A stretch of DNA of 64,000 nt from Celeribacter sp. PS-C1 (GTDB lineage: Bacteria; Pseudomonadota; Alphaproteobacteria; Rhodobacterales; Rhodobacteraceae): contig NZ_JAHXRW010000014.1 in the NCBI RefSeq assembly GCF_019429625.1, positions 1 through 64,000 of the forward strand, in the 5' to 3' direction. A program made the translations under genes and the position numbers. This document shows positions 41,965 through 52,859 of the stretch, piece by piece (positions within the stretch are counted from its first letter, which is position 1; the number at the start of each line of letters is the position of its first letter). A model generated the notes under the pieces. The model saw only the letters and a program-made list of their open reading frames with translations. It was not told where the DNA came from and searched no databases.

Positions 41965-43469
41965 TGTCGAAACTCGGGCGACCATGGTCCGGCTCTTACA
42001 TTCCTGACACGCAAGGTTTTTCACGCAAAGACTGCCTGTTGAGTGAATACGCGCCCGCGCCTCTAGACCGCGAAGAACGGGTCCTCCTGATGAAGGGCGA
42101 ATTCCTTCGTCAGGACCGCTCTCTCTACCTACATCCCTACCCGAAACGCGCTGATGCAGCTGCTCCTATTCGAATGGGGTTTCCTGTGCGGCCAAAGCTC
42201 GGAAACGAACCTCGCGATGATGAGGAGCGCTTCGCTCATGCCTCGCTGACGCGGATGAACGAGGTGCTCGCACGTATTCAGGAGCTTGAGGAAGCGCTTG
42301 ATGACCCTGAAAACGTCTGGTCGCGGTTACGCGAGGCGTGGCGGAGAGCTGAAAACGAGGAAGACCCTCGTATGGCCGAAATCGTCAAACAGGCGCGTGA
42401 TCTCACACCTGTGTTGAAGAGCCTTGAAGCGCGCATCCGTCGAGTGCTGCGCCGCAATCGAGAACTTACCCCGATTGACCGGGTGCAGGAAATGGATCGA
42501 GCCTCTATGGTTTGGCTCTCCCGTCAGCCTGGACGGACCGTTGTGGAGCGGGCTGGAGCATCGCAGCGTATTCTTTCCACAGTCCGTCGTGAGAACTTTG
42601 ACACTCTTGAGAACCGCGTCCTTCACGCATACACAAAGCTCGCAGAGGCTGTGGCACGGGAATGGCTCCGCGAGCACCCCAGAGCCCGTGAGAGTGCCCG
42701 CTACAAATCCGTCCATACCTATCGCAAACTCCTACGAGCTTTCTCTCGGATGCTCGCTGAAATTGATGTCGGTATTGCTGCTCCTCCCGTCACACCCAAC
42801 TATGTTTTGATGCAGGACAGAGGCTACAGGCAAACTTTCAAGGCTTGGGAACGACTTCTGAGGCGCGAAAAGACCCTCGATGAGCTTTGGGCCTGGCAAG
42901 CTCAGGCTTGGACCGATTTTGCAGTCCTAGCCATCGTTCTCGCGCTTGACGAGCTTGATGAGTCTGAACTCATCGCACAGTCCCCTGTCGTCTGGAACGA
43001 AGAGGCTGTAACCGGACGTTGGTTTCATCAAGACAGACCACTCGCCGTCTTTTGGCTCAAACAGACGGGCAGAATTGTGGAGGTCCAATCGCGTCCAGAA
43101 ACTCCGGGCTCACTTTTAACCGCAGCTCGCGCCCATGTGGCTCTACGTATTACCGACCCACAGCGAGAAGATGTCTCTCGCCGCGTAGCCGTCTGGACAC
43201 CTCATGCAATGGAGGAGATCAATCTAACCGAAGCTGTCGACGAATGCTTCGGTCTAGTAAACCAGATTCAGCAGGTGCGAATTGGCGAGGTGCTTCGCCA
43301 CGGAGTGATCATCGCACCCGCCCATGCGCGAGCCGGAAGCGAAAGTAGAAACAGCGGAGGAATGCGTGTCGACGGGATTGCCCTCGGCGCCTCGGGCGAA
43401 AGTCTGGCCCGAGGAATGGAAGCAATACGGTCATTTGCCCGCAGCGAGATCTATCGGGAGGCGCAATGA
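41964..43469 (+). CDS. McrC/DUF2357-like partner protein
   Basis: A 501-residue protein starting at the last base of the McrB-like gene. The central region RRENFDTLENRVLHAYTKLA resembles the DUF2357 segment found before the nuclease in McrC-type proteins (ENRVLK-like). A long helical section lies at ~90-180. Near residues 362-376, PLAVFWLKQTGRIVEVQSRP could be the nuclease core strand, but the motif reads E373-V-Q375 rather than ExK and no clear preceding Asp is seen. The nuclease may therefore be altered or inactive, with cleavage supplied by the helicase-nuclease. The McrC assignment rests mostly on operon position and this motif. Confidence 0.6.
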   Translation: MSKLGRPWSGSYIPDTQGFSRKDCLLSEYAPAPLDREERVLLMKGEFLRQDRSLYLHPYPKRADAAAPIRMGFPVRPKLGNEPRDDEERFAHASLTRMNEVLARIQELEEALDDPENVWSRLREAWRRAENEEDPRMAEIVKQARDLTPVLKSLEARIRRVLRRNRELTPIDRVQEMDRASMVWLSRQPGRTVVERAGASQRILSTVRRENFDTLENRVLHAYTKLAEAVAREWLREHPRARESARYKSVHTYRKLLRAFSRMLAEIDVGIAAPPVTPNYVLMQDRGYRQTFKAWERLLRREKTLDELWAWQAQAWTDFAVLAIVLALDELDESELIAQSPVVWNEEAVTGRWFHQDRPLAVFWLKQTGRIVEVQSRPETPGSLLTAARAHVALRITDPQREDVSRRVAVWTPHAMEEINLTEAVDECFGLVNQIQQVRIGEVLRHGVIIAPAHARAGSESRNSGGMRVDGIALGASGESLARGMEAIRSFARSEIYREAQ

Positions 43470-45841
43470 GAAGAATCCGTCTTTGCGGCTATGACGTTAA
43501 CGGCGTGCGCGACATGTCCGCGCGCAACTGGATGATCCTTCCAGGAGATGAGGAGGTCTTCGACTCCAGCTTTCTGAGTCACGGGGATCGATTTGGTGGC
43601 GTCGTGCGCGTTGGCGCTGAAGCAGGGGTGAATTGGATTGGCGGTCGTCAGGCCGCGCTTGCCCCTCATGGAAGAGGTAACGGATGGGGGAAGGTCGGGG
43701 CGGAAGGGCTTCGCGTTCCTATTCTTGATCTCTTACATGGGCGAACAGACGATGCCATCGCCCTCGGAAGTGCCTTCACTGGGCTTGTAAGTGGCGCACG
43801 CTTTAACGCTGTAGCGATTGACGAGATCGCCGAGGATGTAGAGATATATCAAGAGCGCCTGCTCGCCGCTCTGAGCGCCGAACGAATCTCCAATCCGATG
43901 CTAGTCTGGCGCTCGGTTCTCGCAGTCCTACACCATATGCGAAACACCCAGGTCCGAGAAAGGTCTGTTATTGGCGTAGTGTCTCACGGGTTCGATGGGC
44001 TCCGACTGCAAAAGCTACGGATTCTCAAACAGGCCGGAAACGCGAAAGAGGTGCTTGCACCCGAACGACGCCGCACAGCTATTCATGTGCCGTTCACTCT
44101 GAGCTACAGGCAGCTCGTGTCTAGCGCGCGGGAGCGCCTTCTTGGTGGCGAGGCACTGTCAGCCCGCAACGCGCATATGGCCCAGGCGCGATCTGCTGCA
44201 AATCTTGCGCTTGGCGAGACCTGCGAAGCGGAGGTTCTTAGAAAGAGCAACGGTGATTGGGATGTTCTTCGAGCGCAGGCACCGCTGGACTTGGAAATAC
44301 CGAAATTACCGCACAAGGAATTCGACTGGCTATCTGACTGTGACGAAATTCTGTTCGAAAGCCTCACGACGGGAGATGTGCGTCGGACTGTTCTCTCGGC
44401 TTGCGAACACGCGATAGGCCGAAAAATCACGGCATTACCACAGGAAGCTGTCGCGCTTGGCGCGTTAGAGGCGGCCAAACGCGTCTCAGAGGGCGACCCG
44501 GTCTTTTTCGACTTCTTGCCCAAAATTTCAACCATCGTATATGCTGACGGCGAGGCGGCCAGTTACGATCTTATTGAAGACAGCGAGACACTTGTGGCAG
44601 GTCAGCTCTACCGCAGTCCCAAGCCCGCACGTCTCGGCCTGCCTGGAGGACAGTCCGAAATTTCCATCTACCTTCGCAAAGAGGCGCAAACTTGGCCGCG
44701 TAAGGCGACCGTCAGCATTGGCGCTTCCTTGAAGGACGACACGCCCGTTTCTCTCTATGTCGAACAGAAGCCTGCGGCTGGACGTGCACGTATCGTGATG
44801 CACGCTGACACTATCAGCCACCAGTTCGTCGTCGACTGGGATCTAGCAGAGGAAATTAAGATGGACTGGGATGCGCTTATCGCCTCCCTGGAGGTTCAAA
44901 AACCGTCCATCCCGAACAAACTGGTGCTCCCATGCTCTTCACTTGCATGGGATGAAAGTAATCGAGGACCATCTCTCTATGAGCTTCTGGAGCAGAACGT
45001 TGATCGGCATAGAGTGGACTGGGCATCTTTGGCTGTAAAGCTGGCCTCTCGGCCGAACCAAACCTATTGCATTTCGAGTGAGGGCGCGCTCCCAACCGAA
45101 GTGAGCGACGAGGCAGAAATGCAGCTCAATCGGCTCACCGAACGGGCGATCGCCGAAACACGCGAACGGCTTTCAGGCCGCAGGGACGACGACAATGAAG
45201 CTCTCAAGTTCCTGACTTGGCAATTCAAGCGAGCTCCTGATGAAGTTGCAGACTATCTGCTGGAGTGTATTTCCGCCCGAGATCTGAGGATGTTCAAGCA
45301 CCCGTTTGTAATGAATCATATGAGCTGGGTTCTGGTGTATTACGGCGCGGGGCGGATCATTAGTGACCCGGATCGCGAGCGCAAACTCATGGATGCAATC
45401 TATTCTCGGCCATGGCAGGAATGGAACTGGAGGGTTGAGGTTGCGGCTCTTGCAGTGCTTCTGTCTCGTTCCGACAGCGCGCCCCTATTTCTGACCCCTG
45501 AGCGGGTAGAGATTGCTTTTCTGCGCCTTAGACACGAACTGAAAGAGGCAATCGGCTCCGCTTACACAAAGTTCTCCTACACCCCTTTCCTGCTCGTTGG
45601 TCTGCTAAGATACAGAATGAAAGAGCCTTGGGCACTGGTGCTCGGACGAGATCAGAAAGCCGCAGTCCTGGCAGAAGATGTGAAAGCCGTTCTAAAGGAT
45701 CTGGAACGCCGCGCACGACGCAACGAGAAGATCAAGCGAACCTACGAGAAACGCGCTTCTCAACTTTCCCAAGTTCTCGAAGAGCTTGAAGGAAGCGGCA
45801 CCAACCCTGATTTGCTGCTGGATCTTTTCCATTCAACATAA
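43466..45841 (+). CDS. Hsp70-like protein of the coiled-coil operon
   Basis: A 791-residue protein overlapping the previous gene by 4 nt. The opening RIRLCGYDVNGVRDM sits where Hsp70s have GIDLGTT. ERSVIGVVSHGFDGLRLQKL matches the VIGVPS..NxxQR strand, and ITALPQEAVALGALEAAKRV (~325-345) closely matches the Hsp70 nPDEAVAxGAA helix, followed by DPVFFDFLPKISTIVY like the start of the substrate domain. The rest (~450-791) is helical and unrecognised, with a basic coiled-coil C-terminus. It is probably a divergent Hsp70-type ATPase or pseudo-ATPase that senses a translation or phage component. It ends the operon, 102 bp before integrase 2. Confidence 0.65.
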   Translation: MRRIRLCGYDVNGVRDMSARNWMILPGDEEVFDSSFLSHGDRFGGVVRVGAEAGVNWIGGRQAALAPHGRGNGWGKVGAEGLRVPILDLLHGRTDDAIALGSAFTGLVSGARFNAVAIDEIAEDVEIYQERLLAALSAERISNPMLVWRSVLAVLHHMRNTQVRERSVIGVVSHGFDGLRLQKLRILKQAGNAKEVLAPERRRTAIHVPFTLSYRQLVSSARERLLGGEALSARNAHMAQARSAANLALGETCEAEVLRKSNGDWDVLRAQAPLDLEIPKLPHKEFDWLSDCDEILFESLTTGDVRRTVLSACEHAIGRKITALPQEAVALGALEAAKRVSEGDPVFFDFLPKISTIVYADGEAASYDLIEDSETLVAGQLYRSPKPARLGLPGGQSEISIYLRKEAQTWPRKATVSIGASLKDDTPVSLYVEQKPAAGRARIVMHADTISHQFVVDWDLAEEIKMDWDALIASLEVQKPSIPNKLVLPCSSLAWDESNRGPSLYELLEQNVDRHRVDWASLAVKLASRPNQTYCISSEGALPTEVSDEAEMQLNRLTERAIAETRERLSGRRDDDNEALKFLTWQFKRAPDEVADYLLECISARDLRMFKHPFVMNHMSWVLVYYGAGRIISDPDRERKLMDAIYSRPWQEWNWRVEVAALAVLLSRSDSAPLFLTPERVEIAFLRLRHELKEAIGSAYTKFSYTPFLLVGLLRYRMKEPWALVLGRDQKAAVLAEDVKAVLKDLERRARRNEKIKRTYEKRASQLSQVLEELEGSGTNPDLLLDLFHST

Positions 45842-45943
45842 AGCCTCCTGAGCGGATCACAGGTGAATTAGCATCGCCAGATGGAAGTAGACCCAGTGAC
45901 AGGTAAAGACATGAAAAAGCAAGCCGAAGGAGCCAAGTGCTCG

Positions 45944-47317
45944 TCAAGGAACATCTGAAGCGGTCTCAGCGCCTGCTTCGATCAGCTCGAAAGCGTCGGC
46001 CAGACGTGAAAGCGCTTCTTCTTGAGGATCTCTCGAATTTGTCATGATCTTCGTGACATGAAGATAGTGAGAAGCCGCGCCGCCGAGGTTCTCAGCCTGC
46101 AGAGGTTCTTTGTGAGCAAGAATGCGTTCGACCTCTGACAGCGGGACGTGGAGTTCTTTCATCAAAGTTGCTGCAGTCCGTCTCAGGTCATGCCTATTCC
46201 AGTCGCTCGTTCCAGTCTCTTCGTAAATCGCTGTCTGAATACGCGTCCAGTTCCCGAGTTTACCGCCCACACTGTTTGGAAAGACCAGCTCTTCGGGTTT
46301 CCCCTGATCCCAACCTGGCAGCGAACGCAAGATATCAATGGCTGCGCCCGACAGTGGAAGATCTTGGCCTCGCGCACCTCCTTTCGTCGATTTCACGCTG
46401 GGCTTTCGCCAAACACAGTTTTTCCGATCTAGATCACGCCAACGCATGGCAACGACCTCCTCGCGACGCGCAGCAGTGTAGAGCATGAAGCGCAAAGCGA
46501 TCGGGCGAAAATCTTGGGCAGCGTCGATCTTCATTCCTCCGATTTGTGGCGCGGGATATTTCAGCAGAGGTAGAATTTTTTCCAACTCGACTTGGGTCAG
46601 AACGCGCTTCCGCATTCCGGTGATCGACGGATCAGTCGTGGCGGGGTCATGCACGGCATCAAGGCTCGCAACCTCCAGCTTGGGAACTCGACCAGCCCCA
46701 AGCTTTGCATATGACTTCCGTCCAGCCGCCCAATCGAGCAAAGGCGCAAGATAAGCACGGGCTTTCGACGCTTGTCCATTTGCGGATTTCTTCTCTTCGG
46801 TCAGGCGAACCGGCTTGTAATTGTTCACACACTTCGCGAACGCTTCCACTTTGATTGTCAAAACAGGCTTATCAAGCAGCGGTTCGAAGACGCGTTCCAC
46901 AACTCGTCCCGCTTGTGTCCGCTCAGTCTTCGGCCCAGCTGGAGCCCAAACCTTCTTTTCACCAAAGGCGGCTTCATATTCGCGAAGCAACTCTCGAAGT
47001 GTCGGCGCATCCTTCGCACCTTGCACTGCAGCGCGCTTACGTCGCTTCTCTGCAGTAACGTCCACGCCCGCCTTCAACTCAAGACGCCTCCGCGCCGCCT
47101 CATCTCGCGCCTGCTTGAGAGACATCTCTGGATATTGACCGAGGGTAACGGTTTTCAGTTCGTTGCTGGCGTCTCGTGCTTGGAGAGCGAAAGAGATTTT
47201 GCCCTTTGCTGAAATTCTCGCGCGGAGGCCGGTCATCGCGGCATCGCTGATTGTCTGGGACTTTCCAGTGGGTTTCAGTTTTCGAAGGTAGGCATCGGTA
47301 AGGGCAGTCTTGGTCAT
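45944..47317 (-). CDS. int: tyrosine recombinase of the P4/DUF4102 type (integrase 2)
   Basis: A 457-residue integrase with the DUF4102 N-terminal domain (LTDAYLRKLKPTGKSQTISD; LGQYPEMSLKQARDEAARRR) typical of P4-like integrases that use tRNA genes. Catalytic residues: Arg in YTAARREEVVAM, HxxR in NRHDLRRTAATLM, His in ERILAHKEP and Tyr in SHYLHV. It starts 165-200 bp from the tRNA-Phe remnant at 47484-47529, with the arm-like repeat 47328-47350 just upstream. Integrates and excises element 2. Confidence 0.94.
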   Translation of the reverse strand: MTKTALTDAYLRKLKPTGKSQTISDAAMTGLRARISAKGKISFALQARDASNELKTVTLGQYPEMSLKQARDEAARRRLELKAGVDVTAEKRRKRAAVQGAKDAPTLRELLREYEAAFGEKKVWAPAGPKTERTQAGRVVERVFEPLLDKPVLTIKVEAFAKCVNNYKPVRLTEEKKSANGQASKARAYLAPLLDWAAGRKSYAKLGAGRVPKLEVASLDAVHDPATTDPSITGMRKRVLTQVELEKILPLLKYPAPQIGGMKIDAAQDFRPIALRFMLYTAARREEVVAMRWRDLDRKNCVWRKPSVKSTKGGARGQDLPLSGAAIDILRSLPGWDQGKPEELVFPNSVGGKLGNWTRIQTAIYEETGTSDWNRHDLRRTAATLMKELHVPLSEVERILAHKEPLQAENLGGAASHYLHVTKIMTNSRDPQEEALSRLADAFELIEAGAETASDVP

Positions 47318-47327
47318 TCGCTTTTCT

Positions 47328-47350
47328 AGGCTACATATAGGCTACATTTT
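47328..47350 (+). repeat. arm-type repeat, right end of element 2
   Basis: Right-hand partner of 23967-23989 (21 of 23 identical, same orientation), overlying the leader of integrase 2. It contains two aggctaca words 11 bp apart. Likely integrase arm sites, possibly also autoregulatory. Confidence 0.6.
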
Positions 47351-47483
47351 GAGTGATATTCATTGAAATCCACTGCGACGCAGTGCAACACCATGCGACG
47401 AGAAAATTATATCAAATATCTGTTTATAAATGACTTTTACATGAAGTCGCCCAGACATGAAAGAGCAAAACAACAGGCCGATA

Positions 47484-47529
47484 CAGAGATTGAAAATCCT
47501 CGTGTCGGTGTTTCGATTCCGCCCCCGGG
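47484..47529 (+). other. attachment site: degenerate 3' half of tRNA-Phe
   Basis: The sequence reads cagagattgaaaatcc, then tcgtgtcggtgtttcgattc, then cgcccccggg. This is the anticodon arm (loop TTGAAAA, anticodon GAA), variable loop and T arm of tRNA-Phe, with one G missing in the anticodon stem and a changed acceptor end. The 5' half is absent, so no functional tRNA is encoded. It is the right boundary between element 2 and the chromosome. Confidence 0.8.
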
Positions 47530-47604
47530 GGCTCCGTTTTAAACACCCTCACAATTCCGAATAGTATCTCGGTCTTATCGCTTGGGATGTTTTGTGGCTC
47601 TAAA

Positions 47605-47635
47605 AAAAGCGCCCCCGCAATGCGAGGGCGTTTTC
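47605..47635 (-). terminator. rho-independent terminator of katG
   Basis: GC-rich hairpin gcccccgc/gcgagggc around the loop aat, one C-A mismatch, flanked by A-run and T-run so that on the minus strand the stem is followed by TTTTTTT. It lies 20 bp past the katG stop and may also stop readthrough from the other side. Confidence 0.75.
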
Positions 47636-47654
47636 TTTTCATGTCTACCAAAGA

Positions 47655-49874
<2,220 letters not shown>

Positions 49875-49951
49875 TCATCAAATGAACAGGTCTTCAAACC
49901 GTCGTCGCCGGTCCCGTTAAAACTAGAGGTAACAAGCCTAAAGGATAAATA

Positions 49952-49999
49952 ATAATTGTATTAAATATATGCTACGATAATTTATTCTAATACAATTAT
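49952..49999. promoter_or_regulatory. 12-bp AT-rich inverted repeat upstream of katG
   Basis: ataattgtatta (49952-49963) is exactly inverted as taatacaattat (49988-49999), 24 nt apart, 120-170 bp before katG in strongly AT-rich DNA. Such a palindrome before katG could bind a peroxide or iron regulator (OxyR, Fur or Irr type); I cannot assign which. Apart from this, 49830-50459 shows no supportable gene. Confidence 0.5.
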
Positions 50000-50459
50000 C
50001 TACCAAACTGGTAAAGGATCCTTCCCGTAAAACATAGCGCCCGACGCATCCGAAAAGCATCCCGGACAGGCGATCTCAGCGCAGGCAGCCTCAGAGCCGG
50101 ACACATCACATCGAAAGGCATACTGTGTTTGATTGCTTTCAAATCCGCCCTAGATGGCGTAAATATGCGAAAGTGGCAGATTGAAACTCCATCAACCACC
50201 GCACTCTTGGCCGCAACGACCATCGCTTGCGCGCTCACATCTTGGAATTGTTCACGCCCTGAGCTCCGCCACATCTGATCACCCCTCGCCCTGCCCCTCT
50301 CCGCCGTCGGCGGATCACTTCGAGTCTAAAACCATGTCCGCTCAACCACTTCATCAGCGTCGGCGACTTTTGATCGCCCTGCCCCCAAGGCAGCCCTGTC
50401 TGGCTTTGTCAGCAGAAATTCGCATGGCACGGGTCAGCAATTCACCCTATCCGCCGGGG

Positions 50460-50648
50460 ATGTCACATGAACACAGCCATCCGCATCTCACGACACATGA
50501 GGCCGAGGTGATCGACCGGCTTCTCACCGCCTGCAGCGAATATCAGCACAACGGTGAAGACCTGAACTCTGAGCTTGTTGATCGGATTGGGATGAACATG
50601 ATGCAGGCTTTCATCGCCCGAAATAGTGAAAAATCGGACGACAGCTGA
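50460..50648 (+). CDS. small conserved-looking protein with His-rich N-terminus
   Basis: A 62-residue acidic protein, MSHEHSHPHLTTHEAEVIDR onward, then LLTACSEYQHNGEDLNSELV and DRIGMNMMQAFIARNSEKSD. Two amphipathic helices are predicted. The HEHSHPH start could bind metal. An ATG at 50424 would add 12 residues; neither start has a strong ribosome site. The family is unknown to me. Confidence 0.5.
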   Translation: MSHEHSHPHLTTHEAEVIDRLLTACSEYQHNGEDLNSELVDRIGMNMMQAFIARNSEKSDDS

Positions 50649-50817
50649 GCTAAAAGCCCTCCAAAGATCGAAAGCCCCCGAAAGAGACTACAGCGTGCTC
50701 TCAGTCCGAGACGGCTAATTTGAGCGCCCACCTCGATCATCATCTTGCCTGTCACACAACGCACCGCCCCTCTTGCCAAGACAGGGCTACAGAGCGTAAG
50801 CGAATGGGCACTTTTGA

Positions 50818-52134
50818 TTGATCTGGGCGGCTGTCTTGTTTCTCTATCGTTTCCTTCTGACCCTGCTGAGCCCGCTGTTTGCGCTCGTGTTGTTGCGGCA
50901 ACTGTTGCGCGGTAGGGAACGCCTATCTGATCTCGTGGAACGCTTCGGCGCAGACCTAAAGGCGACATCCCGCTCAAGCACGCCGCTTCTATGGATTCAC
51001 GGCGCCTCGAATGGCGAGCTGACCGCCGCACGCGGCCTGATCGAAGAGGCGCTGGACCGCGCGCCCTGCCTAGACATCCTCGTCACCGTCAACACGGTTA
51101 GTGCACGCAAAATGGTTGCAGGCTGGGCCCTGCCCCGCGTCCAAACCCGGCTCGCACCGATGGATTTGCAGCCTGTGCTCAAGCGTTTCTTGGCAGCCAC
51201 CCGCCCCAGCGCGCTGGTCTCTCTGGAAAATGAGATTTGGCCCAACCGATTTGTCATGCTCGCTCGCCACGACATCCCCGTGATCGTCGCAGGCGCGCGC
51301 ATGTCGGAACGCACGGCGCGGCGTTGGGGTCAAATGGGCGCGCTGCTCGGCGGCACAATCCGTCAGACCATCGCCGCGATTACCAAACTCGCAGCACAGG
51401 ACACCGCCTCTGAACAGCGGCTTTTGCAACTGGGCTTGCCTGCAAACGCGCTGTTGCCGCGGATGAACCTTAAAAGCACGGTCGAGCTGGCCACCGCACC
51501 GGAAGCGGAGCTGACAGATCTGCAAAACATCTTTTCCCGCGACAAGACCCTGCTCGCCGCCTCGACCCATGCGGGCGAGGAGCGCCCGATCGTTGAGGCC
51601 TTTCAAAGCCTGCAAAAAAGCCACCCCGACGCCAGGTTGATCCTCGCCCCGCGCCATCCTTCACGCGCCGAGACCATCGCGACAGAGTTGACCCGCGCGG
51701 GTTTGAGTTTTGCGCGTCGCTCAAAAGGTGACGCCCCCGAAAGCGCGCCGATCTACCTCGCCGATACGCTGGGCGAAATGGCGCTTTGGTATCGCCTCGC
51801 GGGCATCACTTTCGTTGGCGGCTCTCTGACGGATCACGGCGGGCACACGCCCTATGAGCCAGTGCAATTCGACACCGCCATCCTGCACGGTCCGCATGTC
51901 TCCAACCATGCTGCGGCCTATGACGCGCTTGACCGAGGCAACGGCGCGCTTGCATTGGCCGATGCCGCCGCTTTGGCGGAGGCCGTGAGCGCGCTCATGT
52001 CGGAGCCAGAGCGCGCGAAAGAGATGGCCGCACAGGCCCATGTGGCGCTGATCCCGCTGCGTGAGACCCAGCTTCGACAAGAGGCATTTTGGACCGCCTT
52101 GGCCGATCTGCCCAAATTACAGGCATTGAAATAG
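50818..52134 (+). CDS. waaA: 3-deoxy-D-manno-octulosonic acid (Kdo) transferase
   Basis: A 438-residue inner-membrane-anchored GT30 glycosyltransferase that adds Kdo to lipid IVA in lipopolysaccharide synthesis. It has an N-terminal membrane helix (AAVLFLYRFLLTLLSPLFAL), WIHGASNGELTAARGLIEE, LENEIWPNRFVMLARHDIPV, the C-terminal donor-binding LAASTHAGEERPIVEAF, LILAPRHPSRAETI and FVGGSLTDHGGHTPYEP. The start is taken at TTG 50818. Stand-alone chromosomal context. Confidence 0.92.
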   Translation: MIWAAVLFLYRFLLTLLSPLFALVLLRQLLRGRERLSDLVERFGADLKATSRSSTPLLWIHGASNGELTAARGLIEEALDRAPCLDILVTVNTVSARKMVAGWALPRVQTRLAPMDLQPVLKRFLAATRPSALVSLENEIWPNRFVMLARHDIPVIVAGARMSERTARRWGQMGALLGGTIRQTIAAITKLAAQDTASEQRLLQLGLPANALLPRMNLKSTVELATAPEAELTDLQNIFSRDKTLLAASTHAGEERPIVEAFQSLQKSHPDARLILAPRHPSRAETIATELTRAGLSFARRSKGDAPESAPIYLADTLGEMALWYRLAGITFVGGSLTDHGGHTPYEPVQFDTAILHGPHVSNHAAAYDALDRGNGALALADAAALAEAVSALMSEPERAKEMAAQAHVALIPLRETQLRQEAFWTALADLPKLQALK

Positions 52135-52306
52135 CCTCACGCTCGCCGTTTCCGCCCATAAACGGCTCCTGAAACGATTTTTCTTCCCAGCCGTCACAGG
52201 GCTTTGATACTCCTGTGTCACTCTGATGCGACAAACCGGGTGCTGGCGCGATTTTTTCGCGCCACTGAGGAGGACCCGCCGCACTCAGACATTGAGGGAA
52301 GAGCAG

Positions 52307-52786
52307 GTGTCATTGATCCGACCCAGACAACATCCGGTGAAACTCGGGCGAGGCGGCAAAGACGGCGTGCGCACGCAGTTCGGTGCGTTGATCTGGCGTT
52401 GGCGCAAAGACAAACTACAAATCCTTCTGGTCAAATCGCGGCGCCGGAAACGCTGGATCATCCCGAAAGGCTGGCCGATGGACGGGCAAACGCCCGTACA
52501 AGCCGCCGCCACCGAGGCTTGGGAAGAGGCCGGGATCAAAGGCCGCCCTACCCCAATCTGCATCGGGCTTTATTCCTATCTCAAATACCCGCGCGACGGC
52601 AATTTGCCGATGCCCTGCGTTGTCGCGGTGTTTCCACTCAAGGCGCGCTGGGTCTTTGACAGATACCCCGAGGCCAATGAACGCAAACGCAAATGGGTCT
52701 CCGCCAAAAAAGCGGCAAACCTTGTGGATGAGCCCGAGCTGGCCCAGATCATCCGCCATTTCAACCCGCGCCTCTATCGTCTCTGA
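52307..52786 (+). CDS. NUDIX hydrolase (DIPP-like)
   Basis: A 159-residue NUDIX protein with the box GWPMDGQTPVQAAATEAWEE followed by AGI. The catalytic REUxEE core reads TEAWEE, the usual variant in a common alphaproteobacterial subfamily near diphosphoinositol-polyphosphate-type hydrolases. It cleaves a nucleoside- or polyphosphate-linked diphosphate. GTG 52307 has GAGGGA about 7 nt upstream; a longer start at 52226 is possible. Confidence 0.85.
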   Translation: MSLIRPRQHPVKLGRGGKDGVRTQFGALIWRWRKDKLQILLVKSRRRKRWIIPKGWPMDGQTPVQAAATEAWEEAGIKGRPTPICIGLYSYLKYPRDGNLPMPCVVAVFPLKARWVFDRYPEANERKRKWVSAKKAANLVDEPELAQIIRHFNPRLYRL

Positions 52787-52859
52787 GGGGGAGGGCCGCA
52801 TTGCAAAGCCCCTGCACAGTCCCTATTCTAAGGGTCTGGTCTTGGGGAATGCGCAGGTC

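Larger units (their letters stand above)
23878..47529. mobile_element. integrative defence element 2, between tRNA-Phe att sequences
   Basis: About 23.6 kb bounded by 15-bp identical tRNA-Phe 3'-end sequences (23878-23892, 47515-47529), with matching 23-bp arm-like repeats just inside each end (23967 and 47328) and an integrase gene reading inward from the right end. Cargo: AlpA, Xre and partner, serine recombinase, HipBA, type I restriction plus nuclease, and the five-gene coiled-coil/McrB-like operon. Almost all cargo relates to defence or element maintenance. Confidence 0.7.

Noticed and set aside
45880-45957. 25-codon mini-frame (MEVDPVTGKDMKKQAEGAKC...) between the Hsp70-like gene and integrase 2
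   Set aside because: Very short, overlaps the integrase end, no clear ribosome site.
47484-47529. Considered as a functional tRNA-Phe gene
   Set aside because: Only the 3' half is present, one anticodon-stem base is missing and the acceptor end is altered, so it is an attachment remnant.
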